DNA of 64,000 nucleotides from Pseudoduganella lutea (GTDB lineage Bacteria; Pseudomonadota; Gammaproteobacteria; Burkholderiales; Burkholderiaceae_D), in contig NZ_CP035913.1 in assembly GCF_004209755.1 (NCBI RefSeq), forward strand, positions 4,402,001 through 4,466,000. Reading direction: 5' to 3'. The notes below the pieces were generated by a model. It was given only the letters and a program-made list of their open reading frames with translations, ran no database searches and was not told where the DNA came from. A program made the position numbers and the translations under genes. Shown one piece after another: positions 1 to 8,817 of this stretch; the first letter of the stretch is position 1; each line of letters begins with the position of its first letter.

Positions 1-1077
1 GTAAGCAAGGCTTCCGCCAAGAAGAAGGTGGTCAAGAGAGCCGGTGTGCGCCGCAAGGCGGTCGCCGAGCCACGCGGCAAGGTCGTGCGCCGCGTCGTTA
101 CCGTGCGGGGCAAGAAAAGGGTGGTGTACCAGCGCGCCCTCGTGGCTGCCGCCGCGGTGCCCGCCGTGGTTGCCGCCCGCCCCACGATGGGCGACCTGGC
201 CGGCCTGAACCTCACACGCGACCCGCTCGACCTGAAATCGAACGTGGCACTCGTGGTCGACCAGGCCAATGCCGAAGTGCTGTTTGAAAAGAACGCGGGC
301 GTGGCGCTGCCGATCGCTTCGATCACGAAGATGATGACCGGACTCGTCGTCGTCGAAGCCAACCAGAACATGGATGAAGAGCTGACGGTCACCGAAGACG
401 ATGTGGACCGCGCCAAGTTCTCCAGCTCGCGCCTGAAGGTGGGCGACAGGCTGACGCGCCGTAACATGCTGCACATCGCCCTGATGAGTTCGGAAAACCG
501 CGCCGCGTCCGCGCTGGGCCGCAACTACCCGGGCGGCCTGCCCGCGTTCGTGGCCGCGATGAACGCCAAGGCCCGGGCGCTGGGCATGACCGAGACGCGC
601 TATGCCGACTCGACCGGGCTGTCGAAACAGAACGTGGCCAGCGCGCGCGACCTGGCGAAGCTGGCGATGGCGGCCTATGAACATCCGATGCTGCGCGAGT
701 TTTCCACGGATGCCAAGGCCGTGATCGAACGCAACGGGCGCCCGGTGCAGTTCGGTACCACCAATGGCCTCGTGGTCCCCACGTCCGGCTGGCAGATCGG
801 CTTGCAGAAAACCGGCTTCATCAACGAAGCGGGGCGCTGCGTGATGATGCAGGCCGTGATCGAAGGCCGCGCCGTGATCATGGTGCTGCTCGATGCAAAG
901 GGCACCGCGGCGCGCGTGGCCGATGCGATGCGCATGAAGAAATGGCTCACGGCCTTGCGCCCGGCGCCGTTTGCCGAAACCGTGGGCAGCGGCACCACGA
1001 TCGGCACGGCCATGGGTACCGGCAGTGCGCTCCGTGGCGGCGCCGCCGCAATGACTCACTCCGCGGCCGGCATGTAA
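1..1077 (+). CDS. pbpG: D-alanyl-D-alanine endopeptidase (PBP7 type), 5' end cut by window edge
   Basis: Serine peptidase of the penicillin-binding protein 7/8 family, which cleaves D-Ala-mDAP cross-links of peptidoglycan in the periplasm. The three active-site motifs are present: SITK (nucleophile Ser about codon 98 counted from the GTG at 28), SEN (155-157) and KTG (261-263). The frame is open back to base 1, so the true start and signal peptide probably lie outside the window; the GTG at 28 is only an internal candidate. The visible N-terminal part is very rich in Lys and Arg before a short Ala/Val segment. The last 22 bases overlap the convergent IclR gene. Confidence 0.9.
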   Translation, partial: VSKASAKKKVVKRAGVRRKAVAEPRGKVVRRVVTVRGKKRVVYQRALVAAAAVPAVVAARPTMGDLAGLNLTRDPLDLKSNVALVVDQANAEVLFEKNAGVALPIASITKMMTGLVVVEANQNMDEELTVTEDDVDRAKFSSSRLKVGDRLTRRNMLHIALMSSENRAASALGRNYPGGLPAFVAAMNAKARALGMTETRYADSTGLSKQNVASARDLAKLAMAAYEHPMLREFSTDAKAVIERNGRPVQFGTTNGLVVPTSGWQIGLQKTGFINEAGRCVMMQAVIEGRAVIMVLLDAKGTAARVADAMRMKKWLTALRPAPFAETVGSGTTIGTAMGTGSALRGGAAAMTHSAAGM

Positions 1078-1838
1078 CCCAGTGTGGCGGAGATCTGGTT
1101 GGCGGTATTGACCAGGTCTTCCAGCCAGTCATCCTGCAGGCGGTCGGCCGGTGCCGAGATCGACAGGCCGGCTACCAGCTTGCCGCTGTCGTCGCGAATG
1201 CCGGCGGCCATGCAGCGCACGCCCAGTTCCAGTTCCTCGTTGTCCCGCGCATAGCCGCGCGAACGCACCAGCGACAGCTCGCGTTCGAGCTTCGACAGGT
1301 CCGTGATCGAATTCTTGTTGTGCCCCGCCAGCCCGGTGCGGGTGGCGTAGGCGCGGATCGCCTTCGGTTCATCCACTGACAGGAACAGCTTGCCCGTCGA
1401 TGTCAGGTGCAGCGGCCCGCGGCCGCCGATCGCACGCACCACCTGCATGCCGGAGCGCTCGGAAAAGGCGCGGTCGATATAAACGATTTCGTCACCCTGG
1501 CGCACCGACAGGTTGATCGTCTGCTGGGTTTTCTTGTGCAGTGCACGCATGAAGTCCAGCGCGGCTTCCCGCACCGAGAGCCGGCTCTTGACGACATTGC
1601 CCAGTTCCAGCAGGCGCATGCCCAGGCGATACGTGCCTGGTTCGATACGGTCGACAAAGCGCGTCAGAACCAGGTCGTTGAGGATCCGGTGCGCCGTCGA
1701 AGGGTGCAGGCCTGAAACCTTCGATAATTCCTTCAGGCTGACGGGGTCCGGGTACTTCGCCAGGGCGTCGAGCAGGCCCACCATGCGTTCGATGACCTGG
1801 ATGGTCGTCTTCTGTTCTGGAACGGATTCGATTTTCAT
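1056..1838 (-). CDS. IclR family transcriptional regulator
   Basis: A 260-residue regulator with the two-part IclR layout. An N-terminal winged helix-turn-helix (about residues 14-75, with the recognition segment around SGLHPSTAHRIL) is followed by a C-terminal effector domain (about 90-255, with the typical RCMAAGIRDDSGKLVAGLS stretch). IclR proteins usually control catabolic genes and themselves and sense a small organic acid; the ligand cannot be told here. It is divergent from dgkA across about 130 bp and converges on pbpG with a 22-bp overlap. No catabolic operon lies next to it, so its target is probably elsewhere. Confidence 0.9.
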   Translation of the reverse strand: MKIESVPEQKTTIQVIERMVGLLDALAKYPDPVSLKELSKVSGLHPSTAHRILNDLVLTRFVDRIEPGTYRLGMRLLELGNVVKSRLSVREAALDFMRALHKKTQQTINLSVRQGDEIVYIDRAFSERSGMQVVRAIGGRGPLHLTSTGKLFLSVDEPKAIRAYATRTGLAGHNKNSITDLSKLERELSLVRSRGYARDNEELELGVRCMAAGIRDDSGKLVAGLSISAPADRLQDDWLEDLVNTANQISATLGYMPAAE

Positions 1839-1934
1839 GATGTGGTTGGTGCGGTGCAGTATGTGTCCGGTTATTTATACCATGATGTGAAAATAATGGG
1901 AAATTGCGCGCGTATCCTGACCATGTCGAATCGC

Positions 1935-1940
1935 TATAAT
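1935..1940 (+). promoter_or_regulatory. Candidate -10 box for dgkA
   Basis: A perfect TATAAT lies 27 bp before the dgkA start codon. No convincing -35 hexamer sits at 16-18 bp, so an activator or an extended contact may be needed. An 8-bp inverted pair (ATGTGAAA at 1885-1892 and TTTCACAT at 1952-1959) brackets this box. Confidence 0.45.
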
Positions 1941-1967
1941 GGCGCACTTACTTTCACATGATCCTCC

Positions 1968-2354
1968 ATGGTCCAGCCCATCAGCGAATTCAAGAGCAAG
2001 AATGGCTTGAAGCGCATCCAGTCCGCCCTGTCCTACTCATTCGATGGCCTGAAAACCGCCTGGCGCTGCGAATTCGCCTTCCGGCAGGAGCTGGTCGTGT
2101 TTTCGTTTGCCGCCATGATTGCACTGCTGTTGCCGGTGTCCGCTTTCCAGAAGCTGGCACTGATCGGCGTGCTCATCCTGGTGCTGATCGTGGAACTGGT
2201 CAATTCGGCCATCGAAGCCGTGGTCGACCGGATTTCGCTCGAACGCCATCCGCTGTCGAAGAATGCCAAGGACCTGGGCAGCGCCGCCGTGCTGCTGGCC
2301 TGCCTGCTGGCCGCGGCCACCTGGAGCGTCGTGCTGTTCAACCGCTTCTGGTAG
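1968..2354 (+). CDS. dgkA: Diacylglycerol kinase, prokaryotic integral-membrane type
   Basis: A small (128-residue) membrane kinase that phosphorylates diacylglycerol to phosphatidate, recycling lipid released during membrane-derived oligosaccharide or lipid A modification. After an amphipathic N-terminus there are three hydrophobic helices (about 45-62, 66-86 and 105-127). The family signature NSAIEAVVDRISLE and the following AKDLGSAAVL segment carry the catalytic Glu and metal-binding residues. Length matches the family (about 120-130). The ATG lies just after a clear TATAAT, and the gene is divergent from the IclR regulator. Confidence 0.93.
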   Translation: MVQPISEFKSKNGLKRIQSALSYSFDGLKTAWRCEFAFRQELVVFSFAAMIALLLPVSAFQKLALIGVLILVLIVELVNSAIEAVVDRISLERHPLSKNAKDLGSAAVLLACLLAAATWSVVLFNRFW

Positions 2355-2462
2355 CGCAAGCCGTGGCGTTATAAGTTTTATGCATAAGGAATGGACGAAA
2401 ACTTCGTTCTCATTCATAAGCTCAGCAGCTAATCTGCAACCTCCAACAAAAAGGGGAATCAG

Positions 2463-3470
2463 ATGTTGTCCAAAAAACTTTCCACGCTGGCCGCCGCAGT
2501 TGTTACGACCCTCGCCGTATCGCTGACCGCACACGCGGCCGAAATCACGCTGCTCAACGTTTCATACGATCCGACGCGTGAGCTGTACCAGGACGTCAAC
2601 GCCGCCTTCGCCAAGGAATGGAAGGCCAAGACGGGCGACGACGTGAAAGTCAAGCAATCGCACGGCGGCTCCGGCAAGCAGGGCCGCTCGGTGATCGACG
2701 GCCTGCAGGCGGACGTCGTCACGCTGGCCCTGGCCTACGACATCGACGCGATCGCCGAAAAAGGCATCGTCAACAAGGATTGGCAAAAGCGCCTGGCCAA
2801 GAATTCCACGCCTTACAGCTCGACCATCGTGTTCCTGGTCCGCAAGGGCAATCCGAAAGGCATCAAGGACTGGGGCGACCTGGTCAAGCCGGGTGTGTCG
2901 GTGATCACGCCGAACCCGAAAACCTCCGGCGGCGCACGCTGGAACCACCTGGCCGCCTACGGCTACGCGCTGCGCCTGCCGGGCGGCACGGATGCCACCG
3001 CGCGCGACTACCTGAAAAAACTGTACAAGAACGTGCCGGTGCTCGATTCGGGCGCGCGCGGCGCCACCACCACGTTCGTCGAGCGCGGCATCGGCGACGT
3101 GCTGCTTGCCTGGGAAAACGAAGCCCTGCTGGCGATCAAGGAACTGGGCCCGGACAAGTTCGAAATCGTGGCGCCGTCCGTGTCGATCCTGGCCGAACCG
3201 CCGGTCGCGGTCGTCGACAAGGTCGTCGACAAGCGTGGCACCCGCAAGGTGGCCGAGGCTTACCTGAACTTCCTGTACACCGATGCGGCGCAGGAAATCA
3301 TCGCCAAGAACTACTACCGTCCAACCGTGGACAAGGAAGCGAAGAAATACGCTGCACAGTTCCCGGCCGTGAAACTGTTCTCGATCGGCGACGTGGCGGG
3401 TGACTGGGCCAAGGCGCAGAAAACCCACTTTGCCGATGGCGGCGTGTTCGACCAGATCTACCAGAAATAA
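2463..3470 (+). CDS. sbp: Sulfate-binding periplasmic protein of ABC transporter
   Basis: A 335-residue solute-binding protein that delivers sulfate (possibly thiosulfate) to the CysTWA permease. A signal peptide (Lys-rich start, Ala/Leu core, AHA cleavage near residue 25) leads into the Sbp/CysP fold. Family landmarks are [12 protein letters not shown] near the mature N-terminus, SHGGSGKQ, and the [13 protein letters not shown] anion-binding segment. A strong Shine-Dalgarno (AAAGGGGAA) precedes the ATG. The permease genes start 1.4 kb downstream, separated by a hydrolase and a peroxiredoxin. An AT-rich stretch upstream (around 2369-2390) could hold a CysB site, which is inference. Confidence 0.93.
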   Translation: MLSKKLSTLAAAVVTTLAVSLTAHAAEITLLNVSYDPTRELYQDVNAAFAKEWKAKTGDDVKVKQSHGGSGKQGRSVIDGLQADVVTLALAYDIDAIAEKGIVNKDWQKRLAKNSTPYSSTIVFLVRKGNPKGIKDWGDLVKPGVSVITPNPKTSGGARWNHLAAYGYALRLPGGTDATARDYLKKLYKNVPVLDSGARGATTTFVERGIGDVLLAWENEALLAIKELGPDKFEIVAPSVSILAEPPVAVVDKVVDKRGTRKVAEAYLNFLYTDAAQEIIAKNYYRPTVDKEAKKYAAQFPAVKLFSIGDVAGDWAKAQKTHFADGGVFDQIYQK

Positions 3471-3496
3471 GCGGCAAGGCCTGGGGAGGAGGGCGC

Positions 3497-4054
3497 ATGA
3501 CAGGCAATCTTTCGCGATTCCGCGTGCTGGTGGCGCCGGGCCTGCACGACAGTGGTCCGGAGCACTGGCAAAGCCGCTGGCAGCGCCTGTATCCCGCCTT
3601 CGAGCGGGTGGTGCAGGACAACTGGAGCGATCCGGTGTTGCCGGTGTGGAGCGAACGGGTCGACGAAGTGCGCCGGCGCGATGCGCGTCCCACGCTGATC
3701 GTCGCCCACAGCTTCGGGTGCCTGGCCTCGGTGCACAGCGTGGCCGCCGATGCGGCCAATGTGGCCGGCCTGCTGCTGGTGGGGCCGGCCGACCCGGACA
3801 AGTTCGGCGTGGCCACGCTGCTGCCGCGGGAACCGCTGCCCATCCCGTCCATCATGATCGCCAGCACGAACGACCCATGGATGCCGCTCGAGCGCGCGCA
3901 GCAATGGGCGCAGCGCTGGGACAGCACCTTCATCAATGCCGGCGCCCTGGGCCACATCAATGCCGAATCCCGGCTGCGCGACTGGCTGTTCGGCCAGCAG
4001 CAGTTGCAATTGCTGGTGGATCGGGCGCAGAATGTGAAACCACTACAATATTGA
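3497..4054 (+). CDS. RBBP9/YdeN-type alpha/beta hydrolase
   Basis: A 185-residue serine hydrolase of the RBBP9/YdeN family. The N-terminal VAPGLHDSGPEHWQ motif, the nucleophile elbow AHSFG (Ser about residue 74) and the late GHINAES histidine give a full Ser-Asp-His set. Substrates of bacterial members are mostly unknown. It starts 26 bp after the sbp stop with a strong GGGGAGGAGG ribosome site, so it is probably co-transcribed with sbp. Its place between the sulfate-binding protein and a peroxiredoxin hints at a link to sulfur or oxidative metabolism, but nothing in the sequence proves this. Confidence 0.85.
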   Translation: MTGNLSRFRVLVAPGLHDSGPEHWQSRWQRLYPAFERVVQDNWSDPVLPVWSERVDEVRRRDARPTLIVAHSFGCLASVHSVAADAANVAGLLLVGPADPDKFGVATLLPREPLPIPSIMIASTNDPWMPLERAQQWAQRWDSTFINAGALGHINAESRLRDWLFGQQQLQLLVDRAQNVKPLQY

Positions 4055-4079
4055 TCTTTGTCTATCACTGGAGACTTCC

Positions 4080-4718
4080 ATGACGCTACGCCTCGGCGAT
4101 ACCGCCCCTGACTTCGAGCAGGATTCTTCCATCGGCCGCATCAAGTTCCATGACTGGGCGGGCGATTCCTGGGTTGTGCTGTTCTCGCACCCGGCCGACT
4201 TCACGCCCGTCTGCACGACGGAACTGGGCCTGACCGCGAAGCTCAAGCCCGAATTCGACCAGCGCAACGTGAAGGCGATCGCCCTGTCCGTCGACCCGGC
4301 CGATTCGCACAAGGAGTGGATCAAGGATATCGAGGAAACGCAGAAGACGGTCGTCGGCTTCCCGATCATCGCCGACGCCGACAAGAAAGTGGCCACGCTG
4401 TACGACATGATCCACCCGGAACAGTCGGCCACCGCCACCGTGCGCTCGGTATTCCTCATCGACCCGGCGAAAAAGATCCGCCTGCAGCTCACCTACCCGA
4501 TGAGCACCGGCCGCAATTTCGACGAAATCCTGCGCGTCATCGATGCGCTGCAACTGACCGACAAGCACACCGTGGCCACGCCGGGCAACTGGAAGGACGG
4601 CGACGACGTCATCATCCCGCTGACCGTGCAGGATCCGGAAGTGATCAAGCAAAAGTACCCGAAAGGCTTTACCGCCCAGAAACCGTACCTGCGCCTGACG
4701 CCGCAGCCGAACAAGTAA
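4080..4718 (+). CDS. 1-Cys peroxiredoxin (Prx6/AhpC-TSA family)
   Basis: A 212-residue thiol peroxidase that reduces hydrogen peroxide and organic hydroperoxides in the cytoplasm. The peroxidatic Cys sits in HPADFTPVCTTELG (about residue 42), the Prx6-class signature. The C-terminal 1-cysPrx domain (about 155-212, with NWKDGDDVIIP) is present, and no second resolving Cys is visible. It follows the hydrolase by 25 bp and ends at an intrinsic terminator, so sbp, hydrolase and peroxiredoxin look like one transcription unit. An antioxidant next to sulfate import fits cysteine-regulon logic, which is inference. Confidence 0.92.
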   Translation: MTLRLGDTAPDFEQDSSIGRIKFHDWAGDSWVVLFSHPADFTPVCTTELGLTAKLKPEFDQRNVKAIALSVDPADSHKEWIKDIEETQKTVVGFPIIADADKKVATLYDMIHPEQSATATVRSVFLIDPAKKIRLQLTYPMSTGRNFDEILRVIDALQLTDKHTVATPGNWKDGDDVIIPLTVQDPEVIKQKYPKGFTAQKPYLRLTPQPNK

Positions 4719-4736
4719 GCGGCACCGCACCACGAC

Positions 4737-4761
4737 AAACCCGGGTCCGCCCGGGTTTTTT
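4737..4761 (+). terminator. Intrinsic terminator after peroxiredoxin
   Basis: A 9-bp perfect stem (AAACCCGGG / CCCGGGTTT) with a TCCG loop is followed by a run of T. It closes the sbp-hydrolase-peroxiredoxin unit and separates it from cysT. Confidence 0.88.
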
Positions 4762-4903
4762 GTTGCCCGAACTCCCCGGTATCCCGCATGGTTGCTCCAT
4801 ATCGGTTCCTGCATCTAAGCAAATGACAAAAGGTTAGTTTGGTTTATAACGCCCAGATGCGAGACTTCGGCCTCATTATCCGAAATTGTAATAAGAGGCC
4901 ACC

Positions 4904-5779
4904 ATGTCTGCAGTACTGCCGGTAACGCAACCGGTGCCGTTCGAAGCCAGAAAGCGGGCGCCGTACCGGGTGATGCCGGGCTTTAAGCTCTCGCTGGGCT
5001 TCACGATCTTCTATCTGACGCTGATCGTGCTGATCCCGCTGTCGGCGTTGTTCCTGAAAACGTTCACGATGACGTGGGAGGCCTTCTGGGCAGCTGTCAC
5101 GTCCGAGCGCGTGATGGCTTCCTACCGCCTTACGTTTGGCGCATCGCTGATCGGCGCCACGATCAACGCCGTGTTCGGCGGCATCGTGGCGTGGGTACTG
5201 GTGCGCTACCGCTTCCCCGGCAAGCGCTTCATCGATGCGCTGGTCGACCTGCCGTTCGCGCTGCCGACGGCGGTCGCGGGCATCACGCTGACGGCGCTGT
5301 ATTCGTCGAATGGCTGGATCGGCCAGTTTCTCGAGGGCACGCTGGGCATCAAGGTGGCATTTACGCCGCTGGGCGTGGTGCTGGCGCTGACCTTCATCGG
5401 CCTGCCGTTCGTCGTGCGCACGGTGCAGCCGGTGCTGGAAGACGCGGAGCGCGAAATCGAGGAAGCCGCCGCCTCGCTGGGCGCCTCGTCCTGGACTACG
5501 TTCCGCCGCGTGATCTTCCCGACCGTCTTTCCGTCGCTGCTGACCGGCTTCGCGCTGGCCTTCGCGCGTGCGACGGGCGAATACGGTTCCGTGATCTTCA
5601 TCGCCGGGAATATGCCGATGGTGTCCGAGATCACGCCGCTGTTCATCATCACCAAGCTGGAACAGTACGACTACACGGGCGCCACGGCCATTGCCGTCGT
5701 CATGCTGATCGTGTCGTTCATCATGCTGCTGGGTATCAACCTGTTGCAGGCCTGGGCCCGCGGAAAGTCGGGGAAATAA
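4904..5779 (+). CDS. cysT: Sulfate ABC transporter permease CysT (CysU)
   Basis: A 291-residue inner-membrane permease for sulfate. Several hydrophobic segments (about 27-50, 75-100, 115-135, 150-170, 215-235 and 260-283) and the EAA loop ([18 protein letters not shown], about 187-204), which docks on the ATPase, are visible. It begins after an AAGAGG ribosome site. Its stop is one base before the cysW start, showing translational coupling. The upstream 140 bp is AT-rich and probably carries the promoter of the cysTWA-cysB unit. Confidence 0.93.
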   Translation: MSAVLPVTQPVPFEARKRAPYRVMPGFKLSLGFTIFYLTLIVLIPLSALFLKTFTMTWEAFWAAVTSERVMASYRLTFGASLIGATINAVFGGIVAWVLVRYRFPGKRFIDALVDLPFALPTAVAGITLTALYSSNGWIGQFLEGTLGIKVAFTPLGVVLALTFIGLPFVVRTVQPVLEDAEREIEEAAASLGASSWTTFRRVIFPTVFPSLLTGFALAFARATGEYGSVIFIAGNMPMVSEITPLFIITKLEQYDYTGATAIAVVMLIVSFIMLLGINLLQAWARGKSGK

Positions 5780-5780
5780 T

Positions 5781-6653
5781 ATGAGTGGAACTTCCCAACG
5801 CGGCGAACTGCCGTCCGTATCCGAAGTGCTGGAACCACGCTGGGTGCGCTATGTGCTCGTCACCGTGGCGCTGGCGTTCCTGACGCTGTTCCTGTTCGTG
5901 CCGCTGATCGCCGTGTTCGCCGAGGCGCTGAAGAAGGGCCTCGACGTCTACCTGGAATCGATCCGCGAGGACGACGCCATCGCCGCCATCAAGCTCACGC
6001 TGATCACGGCCGCGATCGCGGTGCCGCTGAACCTGGTGTTCGGCGTGGCCGCATCGTGGGCGATCGCCAAGTTCGAATTCCGCGGCAAGAGCCTGCTGCT
6101 CACGCTGATCGACCTGCCGTTCTCCGTGTCGCCGGTGATTTCCGGCCTGATCTACGTGCTGCTGTTCGGCGCCCAGGGCTGGTTCGGCCCATGGCTGGCC
6201 GAGCACGACATCAAGATCCTGTTCGCCGTGCCCGGCATCGTCATCGCGACCATCTTCATCACGTTCCCGTTCGTGGCGCGCGAGCTGATCCCGCTGATGC
6301 AGGCGCAGGGCAGCGAGGAAGAGGAAGCGGCCGTGGTGCTGGGGGCCTCGGGCTGGCAGACGTTCTTCCGCGTGACGCTCCCCAACATCAAGTGGGGCCT
6401 GCTGTATGGCGTGATCCTGTGTAACGCCCGCGCGATGGGCGAGTTCGGCGCGGTGTCCGTCGTGTCGGGCCACATCCGCGGCGAAACCAACACGATGCCG
6501 CTGCAGGTGGAAATCCTCTACAACGAATACAACTTCGTCGCGGCCTTCGCCGTCGCCTCGCTGCTGGCCTTGCTGGCCCTGGTGACGCTGGCGCTGAAAT
6601 CCTTCATCGAGTGGCGCCTGCATGAATCGCGCAATGCCGACGACAACAATTAA
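5781..6653 (+). CDS. cysW: Sulfate ABC transporter permease CysW
   Basis: The second (290-residue) membrane subunit, which pairs with CysT to form the sulfate channel. The EAA loop is [19 protein letters not shown] (about 176-194). The C-terminal [22 protein letters not shown] stretch is the conserved CysW signature. It follows cysT after a single base and precedes cysA by 25 bp. Confidence 0.93.
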   Translation: MSGTSQRGELPSVSEVLEPRWVRYVLVTVALAFLTLFLFVPLIAVFAEALKKGLDVYLESIREDDAIAAIKLTLITAAIAVPLNLVFGVAASWAIAKFEFRGKSLLLTLIDLPFSVSPVISGLIYVLLFGAQGWFGPWLAEHDIKILFAVPGIVIATIFITFPFVARELIPLMQAQGSEEEEAAVVLGASGWQTFFRVTLPNIKWGLLYGVILCNARAMGEFGAVSVVSGHIRGETNTMPLQVEILYNEYNFVAAFAVASLLALLALVTLALKSFIEWRLHESRNADDNN

Positions 6654-6678
6654 TGGTCAATAAAAGCTGGAGCAAGAC

Positions 6679-7752
6679 ATGACGATCGCAGTCAAGAACA
6701 TCAACAAGCGCTTCGGCGACTTCGTGGCGCTGAACAACGTGTCGCTGGACTTCCCGGCCGGCGAACTGACCGCGCTGCTCGGCCCTTCGGGCTGCGGCAA
6801 GACCACGCTGCTGCGCTGCATCGCCGGCCTGGAACACCCCGATTCGGGCCAGGTGCTGCTCGATGGCCAGGATGCGTCCGACCGCCACGTGCGCGAGCGC
6901 CAGGTGGGCTTCGTGTTCCAGCACTATGCGCTGTTCAAGCACATGACCGTGTTCGAGAACGTGGCGTTCGGCCTGCGCGTGAAACCGCGCGCCGACCGGC
7001 CTTCCGAAGACCAGATCCGCAGGAAAGTGAAAGATCTGCTGGAACTGGTGCAGCTGGACTGGCTGGCCGACCGTTATCCGCCGCAGCTTTCCGGTGGCCA
7101 GCGCCAGCGGATCGCACTGGCGCGTGCCCTGGCGGTCGAACCCCGTGTGCTGCTGCTGGACGAACCGTTCGGCGCGCTGGACGCGAAGGTGCGCAAGGAG
7201 CTGCGCCGCTGGCTGCGCCGCCTGCACGACGACCTGCACGTGTCGTCCATCTTCGTCACGCACGACCAGGAAGAAGCCCTTGAAGTGGCCGACCAGGTGG
7301 TGTTGATGAACAAGGGCACCGTCGAGCAGATCGGCACGCCGGACCAGGTGTACAACCACCCGGCCTCGCCCTTCGTGTACGGCTTCCTCGGCAACGTCAA
7401 CGTCTTCCATGGCCGCGTGCACGAAGGCGTGCTGGCCAGCGAAGGCACGCAGATCGACGTGCCGGACCATACCCACGTGCGCGACGCGAAAGGCACTGCC
7501 TATGTGCGGCCGCACGAGATGGACGTGGAGCGCTACGTCAGCGGCGCGGAAGGCATCGTCGTCAAGCTGCGCCGTGCCCACGCGATCGGCCCGCTGGCCC
7601 AGCTGGACCTCGAGCGCACCGACAATGCGCAGCTGATCGAGGCAACGATTTCCAATGAGCGCTTCCGCAACCTGGAACTGAAAGAGGGCGAGACCCTCGT
7701 GGTGCGGCCGAAGCGCCTGCGTGTGTTCGTCGATGAAGGAGCTTCCATATGA
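6679..7752 (+). CDS. cysA: Sulfate/thiosulfate ABC transporter ATPase CysA
   Basis: A 357-residue ATPase that powers sulfate import. It has Walker [10 protein letters not shown] (about 34-42), the signature [15 protein letters not shown] (about 135-149), Walker [13 protein letters not shown] and the switch histidine in [11 protein letters not shown]-terminal TOBE-like regulatory region runs from about 235 to the end. The last four bases (ATGA) overlap the start of the CysB-type regulator, so the two are translationally coupled. Confidence 0.94.
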   Translation: MTIAVKNINKRFGDFVALNNVSLDFPAGELTALLGPSGCGKTTLLRCIAGLEHPDSGQVLLDGQDASDRHVRERQVGFVFQHYALFKHMTVFENVAFGLRVKPRADRPSEDQIRRKVKDLLELVQLDWLADRYPPQLSGGQRQRIALARALAVEPRVLLLDEPFGALDAKVRKELRRWLRRLHDDLHVSSIFVTHDQEEALEVADQVVLMNKGTVEQIGTPDQVYNHPASPFVYGFLGNVNVFHGRVHEGVLASEGTQIDVPDHTHVRDAKGTAYVRPHEMDVERYVSGAEGIVVKLRRAHAIGPLAQLDLERTDNAQLIEATISNERFRNLELKEGETLVVRPKRLRVFVDEGASI

Positions 7753-8699
7753 ATTTCCAGCAGCTGCGGTCCATCCGCGAGGCGGCACGCCGCAACTACA
7801 ACCTGACCGAGGTGGCCAATGCGCTGTTCACGTCGCAGCCGGGCGTCAGCCGCCAGATCCGCGAACTCGAGGACGAGCTGGGCGTCGTCATCTTCGAGCG
7901 CAACGGCAAGCGGCTCACGGGCCTGACCGATCCGGGCAAGGGCATCCTGAAGATCATCGACCGCCTGCTGATCGAGGCCGAGAACCTGCAGCACGCCAGC
8001 ATGGAATACAAGGGCCAGAGCACCGGCACGCTGAAGGTGGCCGCCACGCACACGCAGGCGCGCTATGCGCTGCCGCGCGCCGTGTCGCACTTTCGCACCG
8101 CGTTCCCGGACGTGCGGATCGCGCTGCAGCAAAGCTCGCCCGAGCACATCGCCGAGTGGGTGTTGTCGGGCAAGGCCGATATCGGTATCGCTACCGAGGG
8201 CCTGTCGCAGTTCCCCGACCTGGTGTCGTTCCCGTGCTACCGCTGGAGCCACCTGATCGTGGTGCCCGACGATCACCCGCTGCTGACACGTACCCCGGTG
8301 CGGCTGGAAGACCTGGCCGAGTTCCAGCTCATCACGTACGACGTGGGCTTCACGGGCCGCGGCCACATCGACGATGCGTTCGACAAGGCCGGCGTGCGGC
8401 CGGACATCGTGCTGACGGCGATGGATTCGGACGTCATTAAGCAGTACGTATCGCTCGGCCTGGGCGTGGGCATCGTCGCGTCGATGGCGTTCGACCATGG
8501 CCGCGACAGGGGCCTGCGCGCGATCGAGGCATCGCACCTGTTCGCCTCCAATACCACGCGGCTGGCCGTGCGGCGCGGCGCTTACCTGCGGCAGTATGCG
8601 TACGAATTCATTTCGCAGTTCGCGCCGGAGTTGAAGCGGGGCGATATCGAGCAGGCGCTGCTCGGGGCGAGGCGGCATGAAGGTGAATGCTTGCGTTGA
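7749..8699 (+). CDS. cysB: CysB-type LysR family regulator
   Basis: A 316-residue LysR protein closest to CysB/Cbl. An N-terminal winged helix-turn-helix (about 1-60, with [17 protein letters not shown]) precedes a two-lobe inducer domain (about 93-300). CysB proteins activate sulfate-assimilation genes when O- or N-acetylserine signals sulfur shortage; whether this one is CysB or the paralogue Cbl is not decided by sequence alone. The 4-bp overlap with cysA places the regulator in the operon it probably controls. A strong terminator follows directly. Confidence 0.9.
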   Translation: MNFQQLRSIREAARRNYNLTEVANALFTSQPGVSRQIRELEDELGVVIFERNGKRLTGLTDPGKGILKIIDRLLIEAENLQHASMEYKGQSTGTLKVAATHTQARYALPRAVSHFRTAFPDVRIALQQSSPEHIAEWVLSGKADIGIATEGLSQFPDLVSFPCYRWSHLIVVPDDHPLLTRTPVRLEDLAEFQLITYDVGFTGRGHIDDAFDKAGVRPDIVLTAMDSDVIKQYVSLGLGVGIVASMAFDHGRDRGLRAIEASHLFASNTTRLAVRRGAYLRQYAYEFISQFAPELKRGDIEQALLGARRHEGECLR

Positions 8700-8714
8700 A
8701 CAGTTCAGCAGTTG

Positions 8715-8741
8715 ATCCCGGCTCGAGCCGGGATTTTTTTT
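8715..8741 (+). terminator. Intrinsic terminator after cysB
   Basis: A perfect 10-bp palindromic stem (ATCCCGGCTC / GAGCCGGGAT) is followed by seven T. It ends the cysTWA-cysB transcript. Confidence 0.85.
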
Positions 8742-8770
8742 GCGCCGACCTGAGAGAAGTTGCCGGCGTT

Positions 8771-8800
8771 AAAAAAATCCCGCTGACAAGCGGGATTTTT
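8771..8800 (-). terminator. Terminator of the TonB-dependent receptor gene
   Basis: The hairpin ATCCCGC-TGACAA-GCGGGAT is flanked by A7 on one side and T5 on the other, so it can work in both directions. It lies 18 bp past the receptor stop codon and also backs up the cysB terminator on the other strand. Confidence 0.82.
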
Positions 8801-8817
8801 CGTTGAAGGACAGGCAC

